Positions 10,201 to 17,363 of a DNA stretch of 64,000 nt are shown here, piece after piece (the first letter of the stretch is position 1; each line of letters starts with the position of its first letter). The DNA lies in assembly GCF_028609845.1 (NCBI RefSeq), contig NZ_CP063191.1, positions 2,170,001 to 2,234,000 on the forward strand, read 5' to 3'. The position numbers and the translations under genes are program-made. The notes under the pieces were generated by a model. That model made no database searches and was not told the origin of the DNA. It was given only the letters and a program-made list of their open reading frames with translations. This stretch comes from Corynebacterium heidelbergense (GTDB lineage Bacteria > Actinomycetota > Actinomycetes > Mycobacteriales > Mycobacteriaceae).

Positions 10201-10492
10201 GGAAGCGAAGGCCCCTGCCCCCACCCGTCCACACCCCGATGGGGCCAGCAAACCGGCCCCCGACACGAAGAAGTCCCGCTCCGGGGTAGGACCGCGGCCC
10301 ATCACCGCCGGCGGTTCGGCCATCCTGCTGAACCCCTCCGCTGTCCACGAGGCGGAAACCCGCACCGAGGAGATGCACCGGCTGGAACGCGAGGAGGCGA
10401 AACGTCCCCCGCAGAGGTCCCCCCAGAGTCCCCCACCAGCATCGACACAGCCGACCCCCGGCTCAGACCAGCAGAACGGAGAAGCGCCATGA
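7247..10492 (+). CDS. mrpA: Mrp antiporter subunit A fused to subunit B (MrpAB)
   Basis: The 1081-residue membrane protein begins with a NuoL-like antiporter domain; QLPFHFWLPEAM followed by TPVSAFLHAA and the VVKAGIYLL segment are typical proton-channel motifs. A MrpA-specific region follows, containing TLGAPDVAQTQLLVEF. From about residue 830 a MrpB-like domain begins (LLYPLLPVLGILSALTVW, ESGGGFLGALIIAGA). A hydrophilic 120-residue tail rich in Pro, Lys and Glu ends the protein. Mrp complexes exchange cytoplasmic Na+ or K+ for external H+. The GTG at 7247 is the only plausible start immediately before the first helix. The gene overlaps mrpC by ATGA. It replaces separate mrpA and mrpB genes. 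Confidence 0.92.
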   Translation: MALIAIPVVLAIALALVPVFVRFFDRNAGWPLSLTFVALAGYIIAHAHPIIAGDTERWTVTWVRGLLTGIPGKPGSGDVQFALRMDALSMFFTLLALLIGAIVFVYSTRYLHPGKRVMSFYVLMTAFMVSVVLLLLADDVALLFVGWELVSLASFFLIARAGSSGEAGASRTLVLTFAGGLFLASALGIAAAMSGTTQLSLILTSPVWDQHPTLTAIVALLVAMAGFSKAAQLPFHFWLPEAMAADTPVSAFLHAAAVVKAGIYLLMRFSGLFNGVPLWHLLLIVVGMATAVMAAVYAMQKTDLKKLTAYSTVSQLGWIVATIGVGTPAALVAATVHTAAHALFKSSLFMLVGVVDHQAKSRDMRRLGPLYNRMPFTFWSAVIAASSMAAIPPTFGFVSKEGMLEAFTEAPLPHAGVIALLAVAGFGALATFMYSARYVFGAFIDGPKDESKVREAEIGLWLPAALPGVLSLPIVLVMHSGGHFLDAIAQATGVGETHTHLSLWHGITVPFLISVAVLALGLCGIFARRRIFAVLYGRKLGIATGADLLNAVTRICVRWSRYVSKPAESLSPNRHVVWILLTLVALGFMGLLGPGRLAGIAALPPRVPGIDQLGDLVGLIIIAGSVVGIVSTRSRVASVILAGVAGIGTSWMMLTLGAPDVAQTQLLVEFAVVVLFMMVVRHQPRLYLREGLNRAKFATTVSILVGTVTFFAVWLLLGRHERPQLAQWYLQEAPEVSGGNNVVAVILVEFRALDTLGELSVLGMAGVVIAAIIRSIPKSPVPGYGPGSTSELFRAEGSHRFADVHKIPELAPFYSKYLRSTHLNSIPTRMLLYPLLPVLGILSALTVWRGHQESGGGFLGALIIAGAILMWYIGQARARSIGKPDTGYLFIGGGILLSLATGLVGLVAHGSFLSPIHGHLGSVHLSTSLVFDLGVYSAVIGLVIVAVNFMGGRDRPGADVPERLPRLEQLTSRRLRKLGLRPSYAEAKAPAPTRPHPDGASKPAPDTKKSRSGVGPRPITAGGSAILLNPSAVHEAETRTEEMHRLEREEAKRPPQRSPQSPPPASTQPTPGSDQQNGEAP

Positions 10493-10914
10493 TTATCGCC
10501 GCTATCATCGCCATCCTCGTCGGCGGAGGCGTGTACATGGTGCTCCAGCGCGGCATGCTGCGCATCATCATCGGCATCAACCTGCTCAGCCACGGCGTTA
10601 ACCTGCTGCTGCTGGCCACCGGTGTGGGGGCCTGGCGGGGCGATCCACTGGTCCACCGCACCGGCCTGGCAGAGGCCGCAGACCCCCTCCCGCAGGCCTT
10701 CGTCCTCACCGCGATCGTCATCTCCATGGCCTCCGTCGCGGTGATGCTGGCCCTAGCCGCAGTGGGGCGCGATGACGATACCAGCGCCGCCGAAATCCCG
10801 GAGCGCGCCGCCCGTCTGTTCCGCTCCCTGGGCACGCTCGGCCAGCAGGCCCAGCACATCCAACCCGATTCGAAGCGGGCCAAGCGCCGCTCGGAGCGGG
10901 AGGAGGTCCGCTAG
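10489..10914 (+). CDS. mrpC: Mrp antiporter subunit C (NuoK-like)
   Basis: The 141-residue protein has three membrane helices and the NuoK-like core GMLRIIIGINLLSHGVNLLLL, then QAFVLTAIVISMASVAVMLALA. MrpC is a small channel subunit required for assembly of the cation/proton antiporter. A basic cytoplasmic tail of about 40 residues follows. The ATG at 10489 overlaps the mrpA stop by ATGA, and the stop abuts the mrpD ATG directly, indicating translational coupling. Confidence 0.93.
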   Translation: MIIAAIIAILVGGGVYMVLQRGMLRIIIGINLLSHGVNLLLLATGVGAWRGDPLVHRTGLAEAADPLPQAFVLTAIVISMASVAVMLALAAVGRDDDTSAAEIPERAARLFRSLGTLGQQAQHIQPDSKRAKRRSEREEVR

Positions 10915-12600
10915 ATGCCCTCCCCCGCTCTGCTGAGCCTCTTCATCGTCATTCCACTGGGCACCGCCGCCTTCGCCGCGATCAACCCGGCCCGTTTCAT
11001 CAACCGGGTCCTTAACCTCGCGGTCCCCGCCTTCGGAGCGGCTGGCGGCGCATACTTGCTAGTCATCTTGCGCGCCGGTGATGGCGTCGTCGCCGATAAT
11101 GTGGGCGCATTCGCCAGCGGCATCTCCATCCCCTTCGTCGCCGACACGCTCACCGCCCTCATGCTGGTCGCCTCCGCAGTCGTTGCCTTCGCCGCCAACT
11201 GGTTCGCGGACGTCGTAGGCGAGTCCCAGGCCCGCTTTTACCCCGCGCTATGCCTCATGCTGCTCGGCGGGGCCTGGGGAGCCCTACTCACGGCGGACCT
11301 GTTCAACCTGTTTGTCTTTATCGAAGTGATGCTCATGCCCTCCTTCGGGCTGCTCGCGATGACGGGAACGTGGGCCCGCCTCGCCGCCGCGCGCATGTTC
11401 ATCGTGGTGAACCTCATCACCTCCATGCTGCTGCTCACCGGCGTGGCCCTCACCTACGGGGTCGTGGGCACCACCAACCTCGCCGCCCTCGCCGGAGCGG
11501 CCGGCCCCCGCGGCACCGAGCACTTCGCCCCCGGCGTCTTCGGCACGCAATGGCAACTGCTGGCTGCCCTGGGCGTGGTACTGCTCGCCCTCGCAGTGAA
11601 GGCCGGCCTCGCCCCCGTCCACACGTGGCTCCCCCGGGCCTACCCGGCGACCTCCCCCGCGGTGATGGCCCTTTTCTCCGGCCTGCACACCAAGGTTGCG
11701 GTCTACGCGATCTTCCGTGTCTTCATGGTCGTGTTCGAGGGGGATCCCGCCTGGGCGTGGGGCATTCTTGGCTTCACCGTCGCGGGCATGCTCATCGGCG
11801 CCTTCGCGGGACTGGCGGAATCCTCGATGCGCGCGGTCCTGGGTTACCAGATGGTCAACGGCGTGCCCTTCATGCTCATCGCCCTGGCCTTCGTCTCCAA
11901 CAACGGCACCCTCGTCCTTAGCGCCGCGCTGTACTACATGGTTCACCACATGGTGGTGGCCTGCTCCCTCATCACCGCGGCGGGATCCATCGAGGAGACC
12001 TACGGCTTCGGCAAGATCCGCCCACTGTCCGGCCTATTGCACCGGGACCCCTTCCCCTCCGTTGTCTTCGCCGCGGGGGCGCTGGCCATTGTCGGCTTCC
12101 CCCCGTTCTCCGGTCTCTGGGGCAAGCTCGCGCTGATCTGGGGCATCGCCCACCAGGGCTCCTGGCTGGCGTGGACGGCGATCATCGCCATCATCGTGGC
12201 GGGCATGGGGGCCTTACTGTCCATGCTCTACGTGTGGCGGGAGGTCTTCTGGGGCAGGCCGATGAACCCCAACGAGGCTGCAAAGTCCCTAGCCGTGAAC
12301 CGGCGGTTCGTGTACCCCTCCGCGGTGCTCATGGCGTTGAGTCTAGTGATGTTCGCCGCTGCCGGGCCGCTGTTCAATATCACGGGCCGCGCGGCCAAGG
12401 ATCTCACGGACACGACGGCCTATGTTCGTGCGGTATCCGGGGGTGAACGTCTGCAAGGCCAGGTCTTGACGCCCGGGCCCTCCGGACTCGACCACATCCC
12501 CGCAGATCAACGAGGCCCCAGCGGACTGGGCGGGGCACAGCGCTCGCTGGAGAATGCCGTGACCCCCGGCCCCGAGGACAAGCCCAGCGGGCAGAGGTGA
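10915..12600 (+). CDS. mrpD: Mrp antiporter subunit D (NuoM/N-like)
   Basis: The 561-residue polytopic protein belongs to the proton-translocating NuoLMN family. It shows the family segments NLFVFIEVMLMPSFGLLA, KAGLAPVHTWLPRAYPATSP, SGLHTKVAVYAIFRV and FPPFSGLWGKLALI. With MrpA it forms the ion-translocating core of the antiporter. The C-terminal 80 residues are hydrophilic and Pro/Gly-rich, again longer than the usual roughly 500-residue subunit. It starts one base after the mrpC stop and its TGA overlaps the mrpE GTG. Confidence 0.93.
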   Translation: MPSPALLSLFIVIPLGTAAFAAINPARFINRVLNLAVPAFGAAGGAYLLVILRAGDGVVADNVGAFASGISIPFVADTLTALMLVASAVVAFAANWFADVVGESQARFYPALCLMLLGGAWGALLTADLFNLFVFIEVMLMPSFGLLAMTGTWARLAAARMFIVVNLITSMLLLTGVALTYGVVGTTNLAALAGAAGPRGTEHFAPGVFGTQWQLLAALGVVLLALAVKAGLAPVHTWLPRAYPATSPAVMALFSGLHTKVAVYAIFRVFMVVFEGDPAWAWGILGFTVAGMLIGAFAGLAESSMRAVLGYQMVNGVPFMLIALAFVSNNGTLVLSAALYYMVHHMVVACSLITAAGSIEETYGFGKIRPLSGLLHRDPFPSVVFAAGALAIVGFPPFSGLWGKLALIWGIAHQGSWLAWTAIIAIIVAGMGALLSMLYVWREVFWGRPMNPNEAAKSLAVNRRFVYPSAVLMALSLVMFAAAGPLFNITGRAAKDLTDTTAYVRAVSGGERLQGQVLTPGPSGLDHIPADQRGPSGLGGAQRSLENAVTPGPEDKPSGQR

Positions 12601-13553
12601 GGGTGGAGTTCATGAGGTCAATTGGAACGATAGCCAAGGCCACGGGACACAGTCTGTGGTACGCGGTGTGGCTGACCGGCCAGGTCATCAAGGAATCCAT
12701 CACGATGACGGTGGACACTCTGGGCAGCGGGCGCAAGATCGCCCCCGTAGTGATCTATTACCCCCTGCGCGTCAATAAGGAGCGGGATATTGCCGCGCTC
12801 ATTGCCTCCATCACCATGACGCCAGGGACCCTAGCGCTGGGAGTCACCGGCCCCAAGGAGGTGGACTACGACGCGGTGGCTGGAGAGCGCTCGTTGCACG
12901 ATGCGCACGGGGTGGCCAGCAAGGAGTACGACGCCTACGGACGGGAGACGGCGCAGCGCTTCCTCGCGGTCCACGCCATGTACGGCCAGGACCCCTGCGA
13001 GCTGCTGCACAGCCTGGCGGACATGGAGGAGCACCTGGCCCCCTCGGTGCGCGGGGTGGAGCGCAACTTCCGCGCGGAGGACCTGGTAGAGCGGGGCCGA
13101 CCCGGTCCCCGCGGTTTCCGCGGCACCCGCGGCGGGCGCGCCTCCGATGAGACGGTTTTTGACGTGGAGAAGCTGGATTCCACGCCGCATACCGAGGAGT
13201 ATGTGGCCCAGGAGATGCACGATAGTTCCCGGCACCAGCCCGCCAACCAGCAAGAGCCCCCAGGGGCGGCGACGGATACCGATAAGCAGGACCCGGATAC
13301 CGTGGAGATCGCCGACCCGGACGTCGGCGAGGAACGGGCCAATGACATGCCACCGGAGATCGCCCCGGCCCCGGAGGCCAAACCGATGGCGGAGCCGGGG
13401 GAGCTGGATTACCCCACTGCCGACGAGGGCCCGGACGACACCGAGGCCCGCCGGGCCGAGGAGGAGGACGCCGCGCGGGAGGATCGCGATCCCGGCCCGG
13501 ACAACCCCGATGACGACCGGGATGATGAGGACAGAGAGGAGCGGCACCGATGA
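12597..13553 (+). CDS. mrpE: Mrp antiporter subunit E with long acidic tail
   Basis: Residues 1-150 carry the MrpE domain, including LRVNKERDIAALIASITMTPGTLALGV in two parts and the FLAVHAMYGQDP segment near 118-129. MrpE supports antiporter assembly. Residues from about 165 to 318 are low-complexity, with an RG-rich piece followed by strongly acidic and proline-rich sequence (DNPDDDRDDEDREE at the end); typical MrpE is 150-170 residues, so half the protein is an added, probably disordered cytoplasmic tail. The start is GTG 12597 (GTGA overlap with mrpD) or ATG 12612, which has GGTGGAG just upstream. Confidence 0.88.
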   Translation: MRVEFMRSIGTIAKATGHSLWYAVWLTGQVIKESITMTVDTLGSGRKIAPVVIYYPLRVNKERDIAALIASITMTPGTLALGVTGPKEVDYDAVAGERSLHDAHGVASKEYDAYGRETAQRFLAVHAMYGQDPCELLHSLADMEEHLAPSVRGVERNFRAEDLVERGRPGPRGFRGTRGGRASDETVFDVEKLDSTPHTEEYVAQEMHDSSRHQPANQQEPPGAATDTDKQDPDTVEIADPDVGEERANDMPPEIAPAPEAKPMAEPGELDYPTADEGPDDTEARRAEEEDAAREDRDPGPDNPDDDRDDEDREERHR

Positions 13554-13828
13554 ACCCCGAGGGTTTACTATCTGCAGCCGCGTCGATCGCCGCGGTGGTC
13601 ATCGTGGTGGCCCTACTGATGTTGATGTGGCGGACGGTGTCCACCCACAACGACGCCCGCCGCGCGGTGTGTTCCGACATGATCTTTATGACGGTGGCGG
13701 CGTTGTTCCTGCTGCACAGTTTGTTTTTCCGCAGCGCCATTACCTTTGAGGTGGCGCTGATCGCCGGGTTGCTGGGCCCCTTGAGCACTATCGCCTACGC
13801 CCGGATCATCACCCGAGGAAGGCGGTAG
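13550..13828 (+). CDS. mrpF: Mrp antiporter subunit F
   Basis: This 92-residue protein has three predicted helices and matches the MrpF family: an N-terminal helix, the conserved RAVCSDMIFMTVAALFLLHS region, and a final helix (LIAGLLGPLSTIAYARII) followed by a basic end. It is a small structural subunit of the antiporter. The ATG overlaps the mrpE stop by ATGA, and mrpG follows after 5 bp. Confidence 0.92.
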   Translation: MNPEGLLSAAASIAAVVIVVALLMLMWRTVSTHNDARRAVCSDMIFMTVAALFLLHSLFFRSAITFEVALIAGLLGPLSTIAYARIITRGRR

Positions 13829-13833
13829 ATGCC

Positions 13834-14232
13834 ATGCTGACCACTGTGTTGGCCGCTGAGGACATGGTGCATTACAGCGAGATGAGCTGGCTGGGAGCGG
13901 GCCTGTGTGCGGTGTTGGTCATCGCGGGCTCCATCTTCGTTTTTGCGTCGGCCCGGGCCATGTATTTGGCCCCAGATGCGATCAGTCAGATCAACATGCT
14001 GGGGCCTGGGGTGGGCGTGGGGCTACCGCTGCTTATCGCGGCGAACCTGGTGCACACGTGGGATACCCAAGGCTTCGAACTGGGCATCCTGCTGAAGTCG
14101 GTATTGGCGATCACCGGCCTTCTTGTGGTCCAGGCGGCCGGCTCCTCGGTAATGGGTCGCGCCTTGCACGCCACCCACTGGGATCACACCGTGCCGCTGT
14201 CTGGCGGCAAGAAGGTGAAGGAGCCGAAGTAG
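13834..14232 (+). CDS. mrpG: Mrp antiporter subunit G
   Basis: The 132-residue membrane protein has three helices and the MnhG/PhaG-like sequence ASARAMYLAPDAISQINML. It is the last gene of the six-gene mrp operon (mrpAB-C-D-E-F-G), which is therefore complete. The stop lies only 10 bp from the convergent ohr stop, so little room remains for a terminator. Confidence 0.9.
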   Translation: MLTTVLAAEDMVHYSEMSWLGAGLCAVLVIAGSIFVFASARAMYLAPDAISQINMLGPGVGVGLPLLIAANLVHTWDTQGFELGILLKSVLAITGLLVVQAAGSSVMGRALHATHWDHTVPLSGGKKVKEPK

Positions 14233-14242
14233 GCTAACGGTC

Positions 14243-14668
14243 CTACTTCGCCTCGGCGGACACGTCCACGGCAATGTTGCCGCGCATCGCCCGGGAGTAG
14301 GGGCAGAACTCGTGGGCCTTGTTCACCAGGTCCGTGGCCTTCTCGGTATCCACGTCGAAGATGATCGCGTGGATAGCGGCGGAGAGCTCGAAGCCGGACT
14401 CGACCTTGTTGAGGCTGACCTCCACGCGAACCTCGGGGGAGGTGGTGACGTCCACCCCAGTGTCCTTCATGATCTTCTGCAGGGCGCCATTGAAGCAGGC
14501 GGCCCACCCCGCGGCAACGAGCTGCTCCGGGTTCGTGCCCTCCCCGGAACCGCCGAGGGCCTTGGGGGGCCGGACGTTGAGGTCGAGGATCCGGTCGTCG
14601 GTAGCGACGTGGCCATCGCGGCCGCCGCCGGTGGACAGTGCCTTTGCTGTGTAGAGTGCATCGCTCAT
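14243..14668 (-). CDS. ohr: Organic hydroperoxide resistance protein (Ohr/OsmC family)
   Basis: The 141-residue protein has the two catalytic Ohr cysteines: C58 in AAGWAACFNGAL and C122 in EFCPYSRAMRGN. The N-terminal GGRDGH supplies the conserved active-site arginine. Ohr reduces organic and fatty-acid hydroperoxides, using lipoyl dithiols as electron donor. It lies downstream of catalase in the same orientation but is separated by a strong hairpin, so it probably has its own promoter. No OhrR regulator gene is adjacent. Confidence 0.93.
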   Translation of the reverse strand: MSDALYTAKALSTGGGRDGHVATDDRILDLNVRPPKALGGSGEGTNPEQLVAAGWAACFNGALQKIMKDTGVDVTTSPEVRVEVSLNKVESGFELSAAIHAIIFDVDTEKATDLVNKAHEFCPYSRAMRGNIAVDVSAEAK

Positions 14669-14730
14669 GTTCGGGTTAACTCCTCGGGAGTAGCTCTGTT
14701 GTGCGTTGTCCGTGTTCCAGGATAGGGAAA

Positions 14731-14780
14731 ACGGCCCCGGCCCGTCCCCCGTGAAGGGGGTCCAGGATGCTCGGGGCCGT
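14731..14780 (-). terminator. Rho-independent terminator downstream of katA
   Basis: On the minus strand ACGGCCCCG (14772-14780) pairs with CGGGGCCGT (14731-14739), with a nested GGGGG/CCCCC helix inside. A TTTTCCC tract follows immediately in the minus direction. It lies 47 bp after the katA stop and upstream of ohr. Confidence 0.7.
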
Positions 14781-14827
14781 TCACTTCTGGCCGGTCGACG
14801 GGGAGTGAGCGCCGACCAGGGTGGTTT

Positions 14828-16453
14828 TTAGGAGCCGGTCAGCTGCGGATTCTTGGTCTCTTCGTAGAGCTCCTGCACGCGCTTGCAGAGGTTCTCGTCA
14901 ACGCGGCCCCAGTAGGTCCAGCACTGCTGCTCGACCTGGTCGGACACGCCGTCCATGGCCCGGGCGATGTTGCCGGCGAGGCGCTCGCGGGCGGCATCGT
15001 CCAAGACTTCGCGGACGAGGATGCCGGCCTGGATGAAGTCGTCATCCTCCGGGTGGCGCACGTAGGCACCGCGGGTCAGGTCGCCGCCGTAGTTGTCGTC
15101 GAACAGGCCGAGGTCCGCTGCCAGGCCGGTTGCGGACTCCTGGCCGCGGCCGAAGCCGTACTTGGACTGGCCTGCGTCCACGCCCTTCTCCACGACGCCG
15201 GAGCCGTCGCTGACATCGTTGATGCCGTCAGCGCGACCGTGGCGGTTCGGGGAGTACACCGGGGTGCCTGCGGGCGGGAACTCGTAGGTGGCCGCACCGT
15301 CCTTAGCGTAGGAGTTCTTCTGCTCCACGATCGGGCGATTGGAGGGCAGCTGGTGGTGGTTCACACCGAGGCGGTAGCGCTGCGTGTCGGCGTAGGCGAA
15401 CACGCGGGCCAGCAGCATCTTGTCCGGGGAGAAGCCCACGCCCGGCACCAGGTTGGAGGGCGCGAACGCGGCCTGCTCAATCTGGGCGAAGAAGTTCTGC
15501 GGGTTCTCGTTGAGGGTGAAGTGGCCCACCGGGATGAGGGGGTAGTCCTTCTGGGACCAGGTCTTGGTCAGGTCGAAGGGGTTCCAGCGGTAGTTGGCCG
15601 CCTCAGCGATCGGCATAATCTGCACCTTGACGTCCCACACGGGGTAGTCCCCGCGCTCGATGGCCTCGTAGAGGTCAGTGCGTGCCTCGTCGAAGTTGCC
15701 ACCGGCAAGGATCTGGCCGGCTTCTTCGTCGGTGTAGAACTCCCAGCCTTGGCGGGACTTGAAGTGGTACTTCACCCAGAAGCGCTCACCAGCGGCGTTG
15801 ATCCACTGGTAGGTGTGGGAGGAGAAGCCGTCCATGTGGCGGAAATTCTTCGGGATGCCCCGGTCGCCCATGAGGTAGGTGACCTGGTGGGCGGTCTCCG
15901 GGCTGCGGGTCCAGAAGTCCCACTGCATGTCGGCGCTGCGGGTGCCCTGGTCGGCCAGGCGCTTCTGGGAGCGGATGAAGTCCGGGAACTTCATCCCGTC
16001 ACGGAGGAAGAACACCGGGGTGTTGTTGCCCACGATGTCGTAGTTGCCCTCTTGGGTGTAGAACTTCAGCGAGAAGCCGCGCACGTCACGGACGGTATCG
16101 GGGAAGCCCTGCTCACCGGCGACGGTGGAGAAGCGGGCGAGCATCGGGGTTACGCGACCCTGCTGGAAGAGGTCAGCCTTGGTGTACTGGGAGACGTCCT
16201 CGGTGATGATCAGCTCGCCAAAAGCACCGGAGCCCTTGGCGTGGACGTTGCGCTCCGGGATGCGCTCGCGGTTAAAGTGGGCGTGCTTTTCCACAAGGTG
16301 GATGTCGTGCAGGGCAATGGGGCCCTGGTCGCCGACGGTCGCGGAGTGCTCCTCCGTGTAGACGGGGGAACCGTTCTGGTTGGTGGAGTGGCCGGTTACC
16401 GGGCATACGCCGCGGCTTGCCACGTCCTTAGCGGTCAGATTCTGGTCAGACAT
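14828..16453 (-). CDS. katA: Monofunctional heme catalase
   Basis: The 541-residue protein is a clade 1/3-type catalase that dismutates hydrogen peroxide. The distal histidine is H71 in RIPERNVHAKGSGAFG, and the proximal heme tyrosine is in RVFAYADTQRYRLG. NADPH/heme-pocket segments such as DIVGNNTPVFFLRD and the C-terminal QAGILVREVL domain are present. ATG 16453 is chosen over a preceding in-frame TTG because AGGAGG lies 5 nt upstream. An inverted repeat in the upstream region may be a redox-regulator site. It is divergent from sigC. Confidence 0.96.
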   Translation of the reverse strand: MSDQNLTAKDVASRGVCPVTGHSTNQNGSPVYTEEHSATVGDQGPIALHDIHLVEKHAHFNRERIPERNVHAKGSGAFGELIITEDVSQYTKADLFQQGRVTPMLARFSTVAGEQGFPDTVRDVRGFSLKFYTQEGNYDIVGNNTPVFFLRDGMKFPDFIRSQKRLADQGTRSADMQWDFWTRSPETAHQVTYLMGDRGIPKNFRHMDGFSSHTYQWINAAGERFWVKYHFKSRQGWEFYTDEEAGQILAGGNFDEARTDLYEAIERGDYPVWDVKVQIMPIAEAANYRWNPFDLTKTWSQKDYPLIPVGHFTLNENPQNFFAQIEQAAFAPSNLVPGVGFSPDKMLLARVFAYADTQRYRLGVNHHQLPSNRPIVEQKNSYAKDGAATYEFPPAGTPVYSPNRHGRADGINDVSDGSGVVEKGVDAGQSKYGFGRGQESATGLAADLGLFDDNYGGDLTRGAYVRHPEDDDFIQAGILVREVLDDAARERLAGNIARAMDGVSDQVEQQCWTYWGRVDENLCKRVQELYEETKNPQLTGS

Positions 16454-16757
16454 CAATTCCTCCTGGTTATCGCTGTCTGCGGTTCGTCGATGGTGGGAAA
16501 GTTGTGGGCTGCGTCTGCGCCTCTACCGGTGGGCAGTCCCGTTGCGGGCGGTTCCGAAAAACCCCGTTTCTCTCTTTAGGGACGCCATTCCGCGGTACGT
16601 CGCTTTGGCGGTCATATCCCAGAGTGCCAGAACTTTCGGAGACATTCAATTGATATCCGGACATTATCGACAAATTCTGGATCTATAACCAGAAGTTATC
16701 TTAGCCTATGCAACCTGCGCGTTAAGTGCAGCCTTTTTCACCTGCTAAGCTGCCCTT
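16454..16757. promoter_or_regulatory. Divergent katA-sigC control region with inverted repeats
   Basis: This 304-bp segment holds no gene. An inverted repeat ATAAC-CAGAA-GTTAT occupies 16685-16699, and GATA-N9-TATC occupies 16652-16668. Both have the spaced dyad architecture of LysR-type operators such as OxyR sites, but neither is a clear match to a published consensus I can verify. A TAAGCT -10 element (16746-16751) lies 6 nt before the sigC ATG, pointing to leaderless sigC mRNA. Confidence 0.5.
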
Positions 16758-17333
16758 ATGAGTGCCTCGCCAACCGACGCAGCGGTCACTGAACTGGCCC
16801 TGCGCGCCGCCAAGGGAGACCGGGCCGCCCTGTCCCAGTTCATCGCGGCCACCCACGACGACGTCTGGCGACTCCTTGCCCACTTGGCGGACACGGACCG
16901 GGCAGATGACCTCACCCAAGAGACCTATCTGCGCGTGCTCACTGCCCTGCCCCGCTTTGCCGCGCGCTCTACCGCCCGAACCTGGATCCTCTCCCTGGCC
17001 CGACGCGTGTGGGTGGACAGCATCCGCCACGATATGGCCCGCCCCCGCAAGTCCACCGCCGATATCGACGACGCAACCTCCCAGCGCCCCGCCCCCGAGA
17101 CGGCGGGCAGCCAGTCCTGGGCCGAATGGGTGGACACGCAGGCCATGGTCAACGCCCTGGACCCGGAACGGCGGGAAGCCCTCGTTCTCACCCAGGTGCT
17201 CGGTTACTCCTACGCCGAAGCGGCCCACATCGCGGGCGTGCGGGTGGGCACCATCCGCTCGCGCGTGGCTCGAGCCCGCGCGGACCTTGTGGACATGCAA
17301 CAACAGACCACTCGCGCTCAGCGCGCCGGTTAG
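16758..17333 (+). CDS. sigC: ECF RNA polymerase sigma factor, SigC type
   Basis: The 191-residue protein has only sigma regions 2 and 4. Region 2 contains RADDLTQETYLRVLTALPRF (about 48-67) and RTWILSLARRVWVDSIRH. Region 4 contains LVLTQVLGYSYAEAAHIAGVRVGTIRSRVARAR, split here into its two helices. The pattern matches mycobacterial and corynebacterial SigC; in C. glutamicum SigC is linked to cytochrome oxidase gene control. No anti-sigma gene is adjacent, which is usual for SigC. Its start lies 6 nt after a TAAGCT -10 element. Confidence 0.9.
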   Translation: MSASPTDAAVTELALRAAKGDRAALSQFIAATHDDVWRLLAHLADTDRADDLTQETYLRVLTALPRFAARSTARTWILSLARRVWVDSIRHDMARPRKSTADIDDATSQRPAPETAGSQSWAEWVDTQAMVNALDPERREALVLTQVLGYSYAEAAHIAGVRVGTIRSRVARARADLVDMQQQTTRAQRAG

Positions 17334-17363
17334 GGGCGTCCCCAAGCACTACGCTAGAAGCGC

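Noticed and set aside
15053..16579. A 508-codon plus-strand frame opposite catalase
   Set aside because: The minus-strand catalase has complete heme-binding motifs, so this is a shadow.
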